Of a DNA stretch of 64,000 bases, positions 26,333 to 35,941 are shown in pieces. The translations under genes were made by a program, and so were the position numbers. The notes beneath the pieces were generated by a model. That model saw only the letters and a list, made by a program, of their open reading frames with translations. It was not told the origin of the DNA and searched no databases. Positions within the stretch are counted from its first letter, which is position 1, and each line of letters begins with the position of its first letter. The stretch is from Chloroflexia bacterium SDU3-3 (GTDB taxonomy: Bacteria; Chloroflexota; Chloroflexia; Chloroflexales; Roseiflexaceae). The stretch is taken from NCBI GenBank assembly GCA_009268125.1, contig WBOU01000001.1:310001-374000 (forward strand), written 5' to 3'.

Positions 26333-28171
26333 ATGACAACACCGCAACCCGAATCAACCTACCGCGAGCGTGTGGCCCGCTTCACCGCGCTGCGCGATCG
26401 CGAGCAGCAGCGCAGCGACCGCAACGGCAATATCAGCCTTGGGCTTATCATCATCACCCTGGTGTTCTTCGGCCTGTGGCTCTGGCAGGCCCAGCCGCTG
26501 CCGCTGGCAGGCGCGGCCAGCTTCGGGCTGGCCTTCCTGGTCTCATTCATCCGCCACGGCGATGTGAACCGCAGGCGCGACACCGCCCGCGACATGCTCG
26601 CCATCAGCCAGGAAGGCCTGGCGCGGCTCGCGCGCCGCTGGGACAGCATCCCACTGGGCGACCCCGCCGCCGCCGACCCCGCGCACCCCTACGCCGCCGA
26701 CCTGGATGTGCAGGGCCGCGCCTCGCTGGAGCACCTGCTGCACACCCCCGCCACACCCGCTGGCCGCGCGGCCCTGCGCGCCTGGCTGCTAGCCCCCGCC
26801 GCCCCCGAGCAGATCCTGCGCAGGCAGGCCGCCGTGGCCGAGCTGGCCCCCCAGATCGAGCTGCGCGACGAGCTGGCCCTGCGCGGCAGGCAGCAGCGCG
26901 GCGGCAGCCAGGCCACCTTCGAGCGCCTGCTGACATGGGCCGAGTCGCCGCCGTGGCTGCTGGCCCGCCCCTGGCTGGTGTGGCTGCCCCGAGCACTCGC
27001 TGTGGCCGCGCTGGCCCTGCTGGCGGCGCGGCTGCTGGGGCTGCCGGTGGGCGCGCCGCTGGCCACCGTGCTGCTGGTCAACACCGGGCTGTACTTCGCG
27101 CTGGCGCGGATCGTCGAACTGCGGATCGAGCAGGTCGCCCAGCGGCAGGCCATTCTGGCATCCTACGCCGAGCTGTTCGCATGCCTGCTGGATGCCAAGC
27201 TAGACTCACCCGAGCTGCAGCACATCCAGCAGCAGCTGCACGCCCAGTCGCGCCGCGCCGATGCCCAGATGCGCCGCCTGGCCCGGATCATGCCCGCCGC
27301 CGAGATCCGCAAGTGGATCTTCTTCTTTCCCATCCAGGTCGCCACGCTGTGGAGCTTCCACGTGCTGTGGGCGCTGGAGCGCTGGCAGCGCGAGAATGGG
27401 CCGCACGCCCGCCAGTGGCTGGCCGCCCTCGGCGACGCCGAGGCCCTGGCCGCCCTGGCCACGCTGGCCTACGACCACCCCAGCTGGATCTTCCCCACGC
27501 TCGCCGAGCAGCCGGGCTTCGCCGCGCGCCAGCTGGGCCACCCGCTGCTGCCGCCCGCCGCCTGCGTGGGCAACGACGTGGCGCTGGGGCCGCCCGGCAC
27601 CATGCTGCTGATCACCGGCTCCAACATGTCGGGCAAGAGCACCCTGCTGCGCGCCATCGGCCTCAACACCGTGCTGGCCCAAGCTGGCGGGCCGGTGTGC
27701 GCCAGCCAGCTGCGGCTCTCGCCCATGGATGTGGCCAGCAGCATGCGCGTGCGCGACTCGGTCGAGCAGGGCATCTCCTACTTCATGGCCGAGCTGCAGC
27801 GGCTGAAATTTGTGGTCGACCGCGCCGCCCTGGTGCGCGCCGACGGCGGGCGCACGCTCCTGTTCCTGCTCGACGAGATCCTGCACGGCACCAACAGCGC
27901 CGAGCGACTGATCGCCGCACGCGCCATCCTGGTGCGCCTGCTCGACCAGGGCGCGCTCGGGGCGGTCTCCACTCACGATCTGGCCCTGGCCGAATCGGGC
28001 GACCTGCCCGCGCGCGCCACGCTGGTGCACTTCCGCGAGCACTTCCGCGATACCGATGCAGGCCCGACCATGTTCTTCGACTACCAGCTGCGCGAGGGCA
28101 TCGCCACATCCACCAACGCGCTGGCGCTGGTGCGGCAGCTGCTGGGGCCAGATGTCGTGGGCGAGGCCTAG
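26333..28171 (+). CDS. Membrane-anchored MutS-family ATPase
   Basis: 612 residues. Hydrophobic helix pairs at ~35-70 and ~210-255 mark a membrane protein. A MutS core and C-terminal ATPase follow: Walker A LITGSNMSGKSTLLRAIG (~426-443), RVRDSVEQGISYFMAEL, Walker B LLFLLDEILHGTNSAER (~507) and the STHDLALAE loop. The mismatch-recognition domain of MutS1 is absent. Such membrane MutS-like proteins are known from several phyla but have no assigned role. TATGAT at 26321-26326 is a possible but very close -10. It ends at a bidirectional terminator. Confidence 0.82.
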   Translation: MTTPQPESTYRERVARFTALRDREQQRSDRNGNISLGLIIITLVFFGLWLWQAQPLPLAGAASFGLAFLVSFIRHGDVNRRRDTARDMLAISQEGLARLARRWDSIPLGDPAAADPAHPYAADLDVQGRASLEHLLHTPATPAGRAALRAWLLAPAAPEQILRRQAAVAELAPQIELRDELALRGRQQRGGSQATFERLLTWAESPPWLLARPWLVWLPRALAVAALALLAARLLGLPVGAPLATVLLVNTGLYFALARIVELRIEQVAQRQAILASYAELFACLLDAKLDSPELQHIQQQLHAQSRRADAQMRRLARIMPAAEIRKWIFFFPIQVATLWSFHVLWALERWQRENGPHARQWLAALGDAEALAALATLAYDHPSWIFPTLAEQPGFAARQLGHPLLPPAACVGNDVALGPPGTMLLITGSNMSGKSTLLRAIGLNTVLAQAGGPVCASQLRLSPMDVASSMRVRDSVEQGISYFMAELQRLKFVVDRAALVRADGGRTLLFLLDEILHGTNSAERLIAARAILVRLLDQGALGAVSTHDLALAESGDLPARATLVHFREHFRDTDAGPTMFFDYQLREGIATSTNALALVRQLLGPDVVGEA

Positions 28172-28194
28172 CGCCCTTTCGCATGCCCCAAACA

Positions 28195-28240
28195 AAAACC
28201 CTCACGGATGGGCATGATGTGGCGCATCCGTGAGGGTTTT
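28195..28240. terminator. Bidirectional terminator
   Basis: The 16-bp arms AAAACCCTCACGGATG (28195-28210) and its exact complement (28225-28240) flank a 14-base loop. The A and T runs at the ends let it stop both the MutS-like gene and the convergent kinase operon. Confidence 0.85.
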
Positions 28241-28294
28241 ATTGTAAAAGCGTGCAGGCCTATGCGCTTCAGTGCGAAAAGCAGGTCGCACCAA

Positions 28295-30232
28295 TCAGGC
28301 CACGCCCGAATCCCCAAAGCAGCGCGCCTGCACACACGAGATCAGCGCATCTGCCGTAAACGGCTTGATCAGGTCGGGCAGCGCCGGGAGGGTCTGGGCC
28401 AGCAGCGCCAGCGCGGCGTGGGTATGCCCCGAGGTATAGATCACCTGCAGCTGCGGCAGGGCGGCCATAAGGCGGGCGACCTGGGCCGCAAGTTCGGGGG
28501 TGTGGACATCGATAATCAGCACATCCAGCGCCTCATGCGGGCAGGCATGCTCCAGCAGCTCCGGGCCAAATGCCTGATAGCCAGCCAGGGCCAGCGCCGC
28601 GCGTGCAAACGCCAGCACGTGCGGGTCGGGGTCCACCACTAGCACGCTCCGGCGCAGCCCAGGGAAAGGCGGCGCGGGCGGCGGCGCAGCTCCCGCCGTG
28701 GCGAAGGGCAGGAAGACCTTGAACGTGGAGCCGTAGCCTAGGTCGCTGCCGACCCAGATCGCCCCGCCGAGCTGCAGCACCGCGCGCTGCACGCTGGAAA
28801 GCACCAGACCGTTGCTCGTGCCTGAGCGGCGCGATACAAAGAAGGGGTCGAAGATCCGCTCGTAGGCGGCCCGGTCCATACCCTCGCCGGTGTCGCTCAC
28901 GGCCAGCATCGCGTAGCGCCCCGGCGTGAGCGTGTGGCCGGGCACGCTGGTCGCATCCAGCGCGACCTCGGCGGTTTCGATCAGCAGCGTGCCGCCCTGC
29001 GGCATGGAGTCGAGCGCGTGCGCCGCCAGATTCACCAGCACCAGATCGATCTGGTGCGCATCGGCGATGATCAGGCCAAGCGCCAGGTCAAGCTGTAGGC
29101 GCAGCTCGACCTGGCGGCCCAGCATCCGCTGCAGCATCAGGCGCAGCCGCTCGATACTGGTATTCAGCTGGAGGGGCTGGGGCATCAGCGCAGGCTGGCG
29201 GCTCAGGGCTAGCAGCTGGCGCGTGAGTATCGAGACGCGCTCGCCGGCCTCCTGGATCTGCTCCAGATCGTGGCGCAGGGCGGGGTGCTGCGCCACCTCA
29301 TCCATCATAAAGCTGCACGCGCCCAAGATCACGGTCAGCGCATTGTTAAAATCGTGGGCCACGCCACCGGCCAGCCGCCCCACCGCCTCCATCTGCTGGC
29401 GGCGGATGAGCTGCTGCGCGAAGATCTGCTGATCGGTGATATCGGCGATCGAGAACACCACAGAGCTGATCTGGCCAGCGGCAGCGCGCACGGGGATGCC
29501 GTTCAGCGAAAGCACGCGCTGCTCACCGTTGGGCAGGCTGATCGTGTGGTGGATGTCGGGGGTTGGCTCGCCCCGATCAAGCACCTGGCGCAGCGGCATG
29601 TCCAGCGCAGGGAGCGTTGCTCGGCGGGCAGGCTCATCAGCGGGCAGCGCCAGCAGCTGCTCGGCGCGCGGGCTGGCAAACACCAGCTGGCCTGCGGCGC
29701 TCATCACCACGATCGCGGTTGTGCTGGCGCTCATCACCGCATCCCATAGCTCGCGGTCGGCCTGAATCTGCTCCTCGGCCCGGTGCAGCGCGGTAACATC
29801 GTGGGCATTCAGCACGATCCCAGCCGCTGCGGGAATATGCAGCTGGTTCTTCGCCGTCGCCTCGACCCAGCACCACTGCCCATTCTGGTGGCGCATGCGC
29901 ATCTGCAAGCTCGTGCGCGCCCCTGGTGCTAGGGCCAGCGACTCAAGCAGCGGTACGATCCGAGCCTGATCTTCTGGGTGGATCAGCGGGTAGAGCAGCA
30001 TGCCGAGGCATGCGGCGGGGGCATACCCGAGGATATGCTCGACCGCCGGGCTTATGGCGCAGATCGTGCCACGCGCATCGAGCAGCGCCACCACCTCCGA
30101 GCTGCCCTCGGCAAAGGCCAGCAGGCGCTGCTCTGCCGCCGCCAGCTGGCGCTCAAGCTGCTCAACTCGGCGTCGGAGCTGTTCACCCTGATCAAGACAT
30201 GTTGTCGGTCCGTCGCCATTCATGGTAACCAT
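28295..30232 (-). CDS. Soluble PAS hybrid histidine kinase with receiver
   Basis: 645 residues, no membrane helix. Order: N-terminal coiled coil, PAS (~38-155), PAS (~165-280), HisKA with GRLAGGVAHDFNNAL (His ~293), HATPase (~390-510) and a receiver (~530-645) with DVLIIDVHTPEL. The G2 box reads GTSNGLVLSS rather than GTGLGL, so ATP-lid function may be weakened. ATG 30223 is an alternative start. Same strand as the response regulator and second hybrid kinase upstream. Confidence 0.85.
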   Translation of the reverse strand: MVTMNGDGPTTCLDQGEQLRRRVEQLERQLAAAEQRLLAFAEGSSEVVALLDARGTICAISPAVEHILGYAPAACLGMLLYPLIHPEDQARIVPLLESLALAPGARTSLQMRMRHQNGQWCWVEATAKNQLHIPAAAGIVLNAHDVTALHRAEEQIQADRELWDAVMSASTTAIVVMSAAGQLVFASPRAEQLLALPADEPARRATLPALDMPLRQVLDRGEPTPDIHHTISLPNGEQRVLSLNGIPVRAAAGQISSVVFSIADITDQQIFAQQLIRRQQMEAVGRLAGGVAHDFNNALTVILGACSFMMDEVAQHPALRHDLEQIQEAGERVSILTRQLLALSRQPALMPQPLQLNTSIERLRLMLQRMLGRQVELRLQLDLALGLIIADAHQIDLVLVNLAAHALDSMPQGGTLLIETAEVALDATSVPGHTLTPGRYAMLAVSDTGEGMDRAAYERIFDPFFVSRRSGTSNGLVLSSVQRAVLQLGGAIWVGSDLGYGSTFKVFLPFATAGAAPPPAPPFPGLRRSVLVVDPDPHVLAFARAALALAGYQAFGPELLEHACPHEALDVLIIDVHTPELAAQVARLMAALPQLQVIYTSGHTHAALALLAQTLPALPDLIKPFTADALISCVQARCFGDSGVA

Positions 30233-30390
30233 ACGCTTCCCGTACCAGAGCCTTATTGTCGATACTACCTCCAGTCGTGTGGCAATCGTAGCGAGAAGGC
30301 CGGGATCTGTAAAGGGTCAAAAAAAGATCAGTAGGCACACATCCGGGTGGATTCGATGTGGCAACAGGCCGTGGGCTGCTATGTGCTGCC

Positions 30391-31194
30391 CTAACTTCGC
30401 TCATCCGGATCAACCAGACGGAAGCCGATCCCGCGCACGGTGACAAGGTAGCTCGGGTCGATCTTGCGTCGCAGGTTGCGGATGTGCACCCGCAGCAGCT
30501 CGTGCGACTCAAGGGCATTCAGGCGCGACTGGTGGCTGCGCGAGGTCAGCTCGGTCCACGAGACCACACGGCCATCGGCCTCGGCCAAGGTGATCAGCAG
30601 GGTGAACTCGATCGGGGTCAGGTGCAGCAGCTGGCCATTGAACGTGGCCACGTGGCGGTGGCGATCGATCTCCAGCCCGCCGATGCGCAGAAACCGCTCC
30701 AGCGTGTGGCTGGCAGGCGTGCTGGCCGCAGGTGGGGCGGCTTCCTCCACGGGGGTGCCGCCCACCACATCGGCGATCTGCGAGGCGATGGTGCGCAGGG
30801 CGTGGGCGCGGCGCATGTTCTCGCGGCGGCGGCGGCCAGCGGCGGACACCGCGGCCAGCATCTCCTCGTTGGGGCAGGGCTTCAGCAGGTAGTTGCAGGC
30901 CCCGGCGCGCATGGCCGCCACAGCGGTGGCGATCGTGCTGTTGCCGGTCATAAGGATCACCTCGGGCGGCTCGGGGCGGCTGCGGGCGGCGTTCATCACC
31001 TCCACCCCGGTGATATCGGGCATCCAGATATCGGAGAGCACGATATCAAACGTGCCCTGCTCAAGCTCCTCGATCCCGCGCATACCCAGACCCACATCCA
31101 CCACCCGGTAGCCATTGCGCGTCAGCACGCCTGCCAGCATCACACGCGCCCGCTCATCATCCTCAACCAGTAGTACGCGCAGCGGTGAATCCAT
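30391..31194 (-). CDS. OmpR-type response regulator
   Basis: 267 residues from ATG 31194 (GAGG upstream; 31221 is an alternative start). The receiver has EDD acidic residues, phospho-acceptor Asp55 in VLSDIWMP, Thr83 and Lys105. A ~45-residue linker follows, then a winged helix with LTPIEFTLLITLAEA, ESHELLRVHIRNLRRKI and TVRGIGFRL. It lies 42 bases after the second hybrid kinase and 158 before the first, probably linking both in one phosphorelay. Confidence 0.9.
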   Translation of the reverse strand: MDSPLRVLLVEDDERARVMLAGVLTRNGYRVVDVGLGMRGIEELEQGTFDIVLSDIWMPDITGVEVMNAARSRPEPPEVILMTGNSTIATAVAAMRAGACNYLLKPCPNEEMLAAVSAAGRRRRENMRRAHALRTIASQIADVVGGTPVEEAAPPAASTPASHTLERFLRIGGLEIDRHRHVATFNGQLLHLTPIEFTLLITLAEADGRVVSWTELTSRSHQSRLNALESHELLRVHIRNLRRKIDPSYLVTVRGIGFRLVDPDERS

Positions 31195-31236
31195 AGATTG
31201 CCTCACTTCAAAAATCGACAAACCGCTCTGGCCGCG

Positions 31237-33219
31237 CTAGGCTTTGCGGAACAGATCGTGGAGCTTGCTCCCAAGCGTCGCGGGGCTGAAGGGCTTGGGC
31301 AAAAATGCCACGCCAGCCGTCAGAAGGTTCTCGATGATCTGCACATGCTCGGTATACCCCGAGATCAGCAGCACCTGAATAGATGGGTAGATGCTGCTCA
31401 GCTCCACCGCCAGCACCGCGCCATTTTTGCCGGGCAGCACCACATCGGTCACCAGCAGGTCGATCAGGCCGGGGTAGGTGTGCACCAGAGCCAGGGCCTG
31501 ATCGGCATCTGCTGCCTCAAGCACGGTGTACTGATACTTATTTGCGGCCCGCACGATCATCTCGCGCACCAGCGGCTCGTCTTCCACCACAAGGATGGTG
31601 CCGCCACCGCTCAGCGTCACGGGCGGGGCTGGCTCGGCCACCTCGGCGGCGGCGATGCGCGGCAGCATCACTGTGAACATGGTGCCTTCGCCCAGCGTGC
31701 TCTGCACCTCGATCTTGCCATGCAGCTGGGTGATGATCCCGTAGCAGGTGGCCAGGCCCAGGCCGGTGCCTTTGTCGGGCGTCTTGGTGGTATAGAACGG
31801 CTCGAAGAGGTGCTCCTGGGTCTCCGCGCTCATGCCGATACCGGTATCGGCGATCTCAAGGCACACATAGGCGCTCTCGTCGCTCTCGGCACCATACTGG
31901 CGGTGGAGCATATTCCGCACGGTGATGCGCAGCCGCCCGCCATTGGGCATAGCATCGCGGGCGTTCACAGCCAGATTAACGATCACCTGCTCGATCTGGC
32001 CTGGGTCGGCCATGATCCGCCAGATATCGGCGTCGATCACCGTCTCCAGCTCGACATCTTCGCCAAGCAGGCGCGCGAGCATGCGGCTCAGATCGCTCAC
32101 AATCGTGCCGATATCCACCGGCTGGGGCGAGATCAGCTGGCGGCGCGCGAAGGCCAGCAGCTGGCGGGTGAGGCTAGCCGCTCGCTGCGAGGCCTGATCG
32201 ACCGCGGCCAGATCCTCGTGGGCGGGGTGGTCGGTCGGCAGGGCCTCCTGCAGGATGTCGGTGCAGCCGTGGATGATCTGCAGGAGATTGTTGAAGTCGT
32301 GGGCCACGCCGCCCGCCAGCCGCCCGATCGCCTCCATCTTCTGGGCCTGGTGCAGCTGCTGCTCCAGGGCGCGCTGCTCGGTGACATCGCGGGCCACCAG
32401 CACCAGGTAGCCGTCGCCCTGATCCGAGGCATAGGTCACGCGGCCCTCCATCCAGCACCAGGTGCCATCGGCGCGGGCGAAGCGGTAGACGCTCTGCGCG
32501 GGCGCGCCGCGCAGGGCCTGCTCGAACTGGGTGCGGGTCTGGGGCATATCGCTGGGGTGGATGTAGTCATAGTAGCATGCGCCGATCAGCATCACCGAGG
32601 CGTAGCCCATCTCGTTGGTGTAGGATGGGCTGGCATACAGAAAACCCCCGCCGGTATCCAGCAGGGCGATCAGATCTTTGGTATTCTCGGCGATCAGCCG
32701 GTAGTGCGTCTCGCTCTCGCGCAGGGCGCTGGCCACCTGCTCGGCCATATCGGCGCTCTGGCTCGGGTCGGGTGGTGTGAGCGCGCTCACGGCGGCGAGC
32801 GCGGCGATCACGGCGGTGATGCCCAGCGCCGCCAGCGACGGCGAGATCGCGGGGAACGAGCTGGTGAGCGAGACATAGCCCGCGCTGGCAAGCGCGAACA
32901 GCAGCGCGATCGCGATCTGCAGCAGGGCGCTGCGCCACGTGTAGGCCTCGCGGGTGAACAGGCCGACCGCGATAGTGGCCACGATGCCCGCCACAACGAT
33001 CGTGATAGTGGCCAGCGCATAGCTGCCCGACACCAGCGGCACATAGCACATCAGCAGGATACCAATGATGCTGACCGCAAGCACCCGGAGCTGTGGGGTT
33101 CGTATGGACACGCTACGCCAATCCACGTTCGAAATCGAAAGCTTTTCCTGAGATCGTAGCCAGCGCATCAATCTTGACCTTGCTGTTCGGCGATGCTTGA
33201 TGATAGGACAAATTGTCAT
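31237..33219 (-). CDS. Membrane PAS hybrid histidine kinase with receiver
   Basis: 660 residues. Four hydrophobic helices (~45-150) precede one PAS domain (~165-285, ending VLVARDVTEQ). Then HisKA GRLAGGVAHDFNNLLQ (His ~305), an intact HATPase with NLAVNARDAMPNGG, DTGIGM and GTGLGLAT, and a C-terminal receiver (VVEDEP, VTDVVLPG, KPFS). ATG 33168 is an alternative start. First gene of the reverse kinase operon. Confidence 0.88.
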   Translation of the reverse strand: MTICPIIKHRRTARSRLMRWLRSQEKLSISNVDWRSVSIRTPQLRVLAVSIIGILLMCYVPLVSGSYALATITIVVAGIVATIAVGLFTREAYTWRSALLQIAIALLFALASAGYVSLTSSFPAISPSLAALGITAVIAALAAVSALTPPDPSQSADMAEQVASALRESETHYRLIAENTKDLIALLDTGGGFLYASPSYTNEMGYASVMLIGACYYDYIHPSDMPQTRTQFEQALRGAPAQSVYRFARADGTWCWMEGRVTYASDQGDGYLVLVARDVTEQRALEQQLHQAQKMEAIGRLAGGVAHDFNNLLQIIHGCTDILQEALPTDHPAHEDLAAVDQASQRAASLTRQLLAFARRQLISPQPVDIGTIVSDLSRMLARLLGEDVELETVIDADIWRIMADPGQIEQVIVNLAVNARDAMPNGGRLRITVRNMLHRQYGAESDESAYVCLEIADTGIGMSAETQEHLFEPFYTTKTPDKGTGLGLATCYGIITQLHGKIEVQSTLGEGTMFTVMLPRIAAAEVAEPAPPVTLSGGGTILVVEDEPLVREMIVRAANKYQYTVLEAADADQALALVHTYPGLIDLLVTDVVLPGKNGAVLAVELSSIYPSIQVLLISGYTEHVQIIENLLTAGVAFLPKPFSPATLGSKLHDLFRKA

Positions 33220-33366
33220 AGTACGGTCGTCAGCTCGTTGGGCTGGGCTGTATTATAACAGATACTTTTCGAGTCTACGATAGATTTATCTCCGATGGCG
33301 CGTCCAACATCTGTTAGGAAAGCACGCTCCTAGGTGACCGATTCTACGAAGGGCAAAGGATTGCCC

Positions 33367-33394
33367 TTGACAACAAGGTACCGATCGGTATAAT
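33367..33394 (+). promoter_or_regulatory. Consensus promoter with palindromic TetR-type operator
   Basis: TTGACA (33367-33372), a 16-base spacer and a perfect TATAAT (33389-33394). The spacer contains the perfect 12-bp palindrome TACCGATCGGTA (33379-33390), which overlaps the -10 and is a good operator for the TetR-family regulator encoded 42 bases downstream. Confidence 0.75.
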
Positions 33395-33435
33395 ACTCTC
33401 AGCACATATGCATATTTGTCAAGAACAGACACCCT

Positions 33436-34002
33436 ATGGATAACCGTTCGCTGCTGATGCAATGCGCGCTCCGGCTCTTCGCCGCCCGTGGCTACGACGC
33501 TATCGGCGTGCAGGAGATCGCCGAGGCCGCCAAGGTGACCAAGCCCACGCTCTACCACTACTTCAAGAGCAAGCGCGGCGTGCTGGAAGCCCTCGTGGCC
33601 GAGGGCTTCCAGCCCTTCCTGCACGATCTGGCCGAGGCCGCACGCTTCGAGGGCGATCTGCCGCACTCGATGTACCGCGTTATCACCACATTCTTCGCGT
33701 TCGCCCGCCGCGAGCCGCTGCTCTACCGCATGCAGCTGGCCATGTGGTTTGTGCTGCCCGAGAGCGAGGCCCATCAGGTGATCTCATCCATCACCCAGCA
33801 GCAGCAGCAGATCTTGGAGCAGCTGTTTCTCGAATCCGCCGAGCGCCACGGCAACATGCGCGGCAGGCACCGCATCTACAGCGCTACCTTTCTCGGCGTC
33901 ATCAACACCTATATTGGCATATCGCTCAACCACAGCATGGAGCTGAACGACGAGGCGGTGCACCGCCTGATCCAGCAGTTCTCGCACGGCATCTACTCGT
34001 AG
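33436..34002 (+). CDS. TetR/AcrR family regulator
   Basis: 188 residues. The helix-turn-helix is IGVQEIAEAAKVTKPTLYHYF in the first 45 residues, with an all-helical ligand domain after it. It has a consensus promoter with a palindromic operator, so autorepression is likely. A shorter palindrome TACCGGTA lies after the gene (34027-34034), just before the GH13 gene, so the regulator may also control that gene. Confidence 0.9.
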   Translation: MDNRSLLMQCALRLFAARGYDAIGVQEIAEAAKVTKPTLYHYFKSKRGVLEALVAEGFQPFLHDLAEAARFEGDLPHSMYRVITTFFAFARREPLLYRMQLAMWFVLPESEAHQVISSITQQQQQILEQLFLESAERHGNMRGRHRIYSATFLGVINTYIGISLNHSMELNDEAVHRLIQQFSHGIYS

Positions 34003-34026
34003 TCTTTTTTATGTCCGCTCTATACC

Positions 34027-34034
34027 TACCGGTA
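34027..34034 (+). promoter_or_regulatory. Candidate second operator before the GH13 gene
   Basis: TACCGGTA, sharing both half-sites with the TACCGATCGGTA operator at 33379 but four bases shorter in the centre. It lies 20 bases before the GH13 start. Confidence 0.3.
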
Positions 34035-34054
34035 TGTACCCAAGGAGAAACACG

Positions 34055-35422
34055 ATGCACCCATGGGCCTCCGACAGCTTCTTCTACCACATCTACCCGC
34101 TCGGCCTCTGCGGCGCACCGCAGCACAATCACCTCGACACGCCCGCCGTGCCACGCCTCGCCCAGCTCCAAGAGTGGACACCGCACCTCCAGCAGCTGGG
34201 TGTGAACGCCATCTATCTCGGCCCGCTGTTCGAGTCGCACAGCCACGGCTACGACACCATCGACTACGCCACCGTCGACCGCCGCCTGGGCAGCAACGCC
34301 ACCCTGGCCGATCTGGTGGCCCACTACCACCGCAGCGGCATCCGCGTGATCCTGGATGGCGTGTTCAACCATATCGGGCGCGGGTTCTGGGCATTCCGCG
34401 ACCTGTGCGAGCACGGCCAGGGGTCGCGCTACCGCGACTGGTTCGTTGGGGTCGATTTCGGCGGGCGCAGCCCCTGCGGCGACAGCTTTACCTACGAGAC
34501 ATGGGGCGGCCACTACGAGCTGGTGAAGCTAAACCTGCAGCACCCCGAGGTGCGCGCATACCTGTTTGGTGTGGTGGCGCGCTGGGTAGAGGAGTTCGAT
34601 ATCGATGGGCTGCGGCTGGATGCGGCGGATGTGATGGATATCGGATTTCTGAACGATCTGGCCCAGCACTGCCGCAGCCTGCGCCCTGATTTCTTCCTGC
34701 TGGGCGAGGTCATCCACGGCGACTACACCCGCTGGGCCGGGCCGGGGCGGCTGGATGCCACCACCAACTACGAGTGCTACAAGGGTCTCTACTCCAGCCT
34801 AAACGATGCCAACTACTTCGAGATCGCCTACGCGCTCAACCGGCAGTTTGGCGAGGGCGGGATGTACCGCGACCTGCCGCTCTACACCTTCGCCGACAAC
34901 CACGATGTGAACCGGCTGGCCAGCACGCTGCACAACCCCGCCCACCTCTACCCGCTGCACGCGCTGATGTTCACGATGCCGGGGGTGCCATCCATCTACT
35001 ACGGCAGCGAGTGGGGCATCGGCGGCAGCAAAAGCGCCACCAGCGACGCCCCGCTGCGCCCCGCGCTGCCCAGCCCCGCCCACATGCGCGGCGCGCCCCA
35101 CCCCGATCTGGCCCACGCGATCGCGCGCTTCGCACAGCTGCGGCGCGAGCACGCGGCCCTGCGCCACGGCGACTACCAGCAGCTGCTGGTGCGCCACGAG
35201 CAGCTAGCCTTCGCGCGGGCCTATGGCGGTGAGGTAGCGGTGGTGGTGCTGAATGCGGCGGAGGAGGCGCTGCCGCTGCAGGTGCCCACCAGCCTGCCCG
35301 AGGGCACGCGGCTGGTGGATGTGCTGGATGCGGGGCCAGGGGCGGTGGTGCGAGACGGCGCGATCCACCTGGAGCAGGTGCCGAGCTGCTGGGCGAGGGT
35401 GCTGCTCGCCCAGCGCAGCTAG
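34055..35422 (+). CDS. GH13 alpha-amylase family glycosidase
   Basis: 455 residues from ATG 34055 with AAGGAG seven bases upstream; the ATG at 34034 is less likely. The TIM-barrel regions I-IV are present: DGVFNHIG, DGLRLDAAD (nucleophile Asp189), LLGEV (acid/base Glu218) and FADNHD (Asp284). No signal peptide, so it acts inside the cell, probably on maltodextrins or a glucosyl disaccharide. The C-terminal beta domain ends at the stop, five bases from the convergent DinB gene. Confidence 0.9.
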   Translation: MHPWASDSFFYHIYPLGLCGAPQHNHLDTPAVPRLAQLQEWTPHLQQLGVNAIYLGPLFESHSHGYDTIDYATVDRRLGSNATLADLVAHYHRSGIRVILDGVFNHIGRGFWAFRDLCEHGQGSRYRDWFVGVDFGGRSPCGDSFTYETWGGHYELVKLNLQHPEVRAYLFGVVARWVEEFDIDGLRLDAADVMDIGFLNDLAQHCRSLRPDFFLLGEVIHGDYTRWAGPGRLDATTNYECYKGLYSSLNDANYFEIAYALNRQFGEGGMYRDLPLYTFADNHDVNRLASTLHNPAHLYPLHALMFTMPGVPSIYYGSEWGIGGSKSATSDAPLRPALPSPAHMRGAPHPDLAHAIARFAQLRREHAALRHGDYQQLLVRHEQLAFARAYGGEVAVVVLNAAEEALPLQVPTSLPEGTRLVDVLDAGPGAVVRDGAIHLEQVPSCWARVLLAQRS

Positions 35423-35427
35423 CGGGC

Positions 35428-35937
35428 CTACGGCTCGGGGGCGTAGGGGGCCAGCTCCTCGATGTCGCCCACGTACACCGGCAGGTCGGTGTGGCCGAGC
35501 ATCTGGCGGATGGCCTGGATCTCACCGATGTGATACCAGTAGTGGTAGGTCACGCGGCGCATAGCCGAGCCGATGCTCTGGCCCGACACATCGCCGTTGT
35601 AGGGAAGATCCTGCTGGAGCAGTTCGGTGGTGAGGGTATCGAGGAATTCCTCCGAGCGGGCGACGACGGCGTGCCAGCAGCCCAGCGCCACATCCAGCGG
35701 CGGCGTGAACATCGGCGCGCCATAGCAGAAGTCGCGGGCCAGCACCGGCTCCACCATCACGCCCTGGGCGCGGTCGAGCCAGCACTGCTGCTCCTGCCAT
35801 GCCAGGTGGGCCACGTTCCAGCTGATGCAGTTCATCGGGCCAAGGTGGCGGGTCGCGTCCTCTGCGCTGATGCCCTCAAGGCCGCGCAGCCACTCGCCGC
35901 GCGTGAAGCGCAGCTGATCTACCAGAGGGTGTGCCAT
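35428..35937 (-). CDS. DinB-like (DinB_2) protein
   Basis: 169 residues from ATG 35937 with GAGGAG upstream. A four-helix-bundle DinB pattern with metal-ligand-type histidines: NVAHLAWQEQ in helix 2 and TYHYWYHIGEIQAIRQ in helix 4. The family includes bacillithiol/mycothiol-dependent transferases and DNA-damage-inducible DinB. It begins four bases after the stop of the LexA-DNA-binding-like gene and shares its promoter. Confidence 0.8.
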   Translation of the reverse strand: MAHPLVDQLRFTRGEWLRGLEGISAEDATRHLGPMNCISWNVAHLAWQEQQCWLDRAQGVMVEPVLARDFCYGAPMFTPPLDVALGCWHAVVARSEEFLDTLTTELLQQDLPYNGDVSGQSIGSAMRRVTYHYWYHIGEIQAIRQMLGHTDLPVYVGDIEELAPYAPEP

Positions 35938-35941
35938 AAAA

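Noticed and set aside
30358-33159. Long forward open frames opposite the kinase operon
   Set aside because: Antisense shadows; the reverse strand encodes intact response-regulator and kinase motifs.
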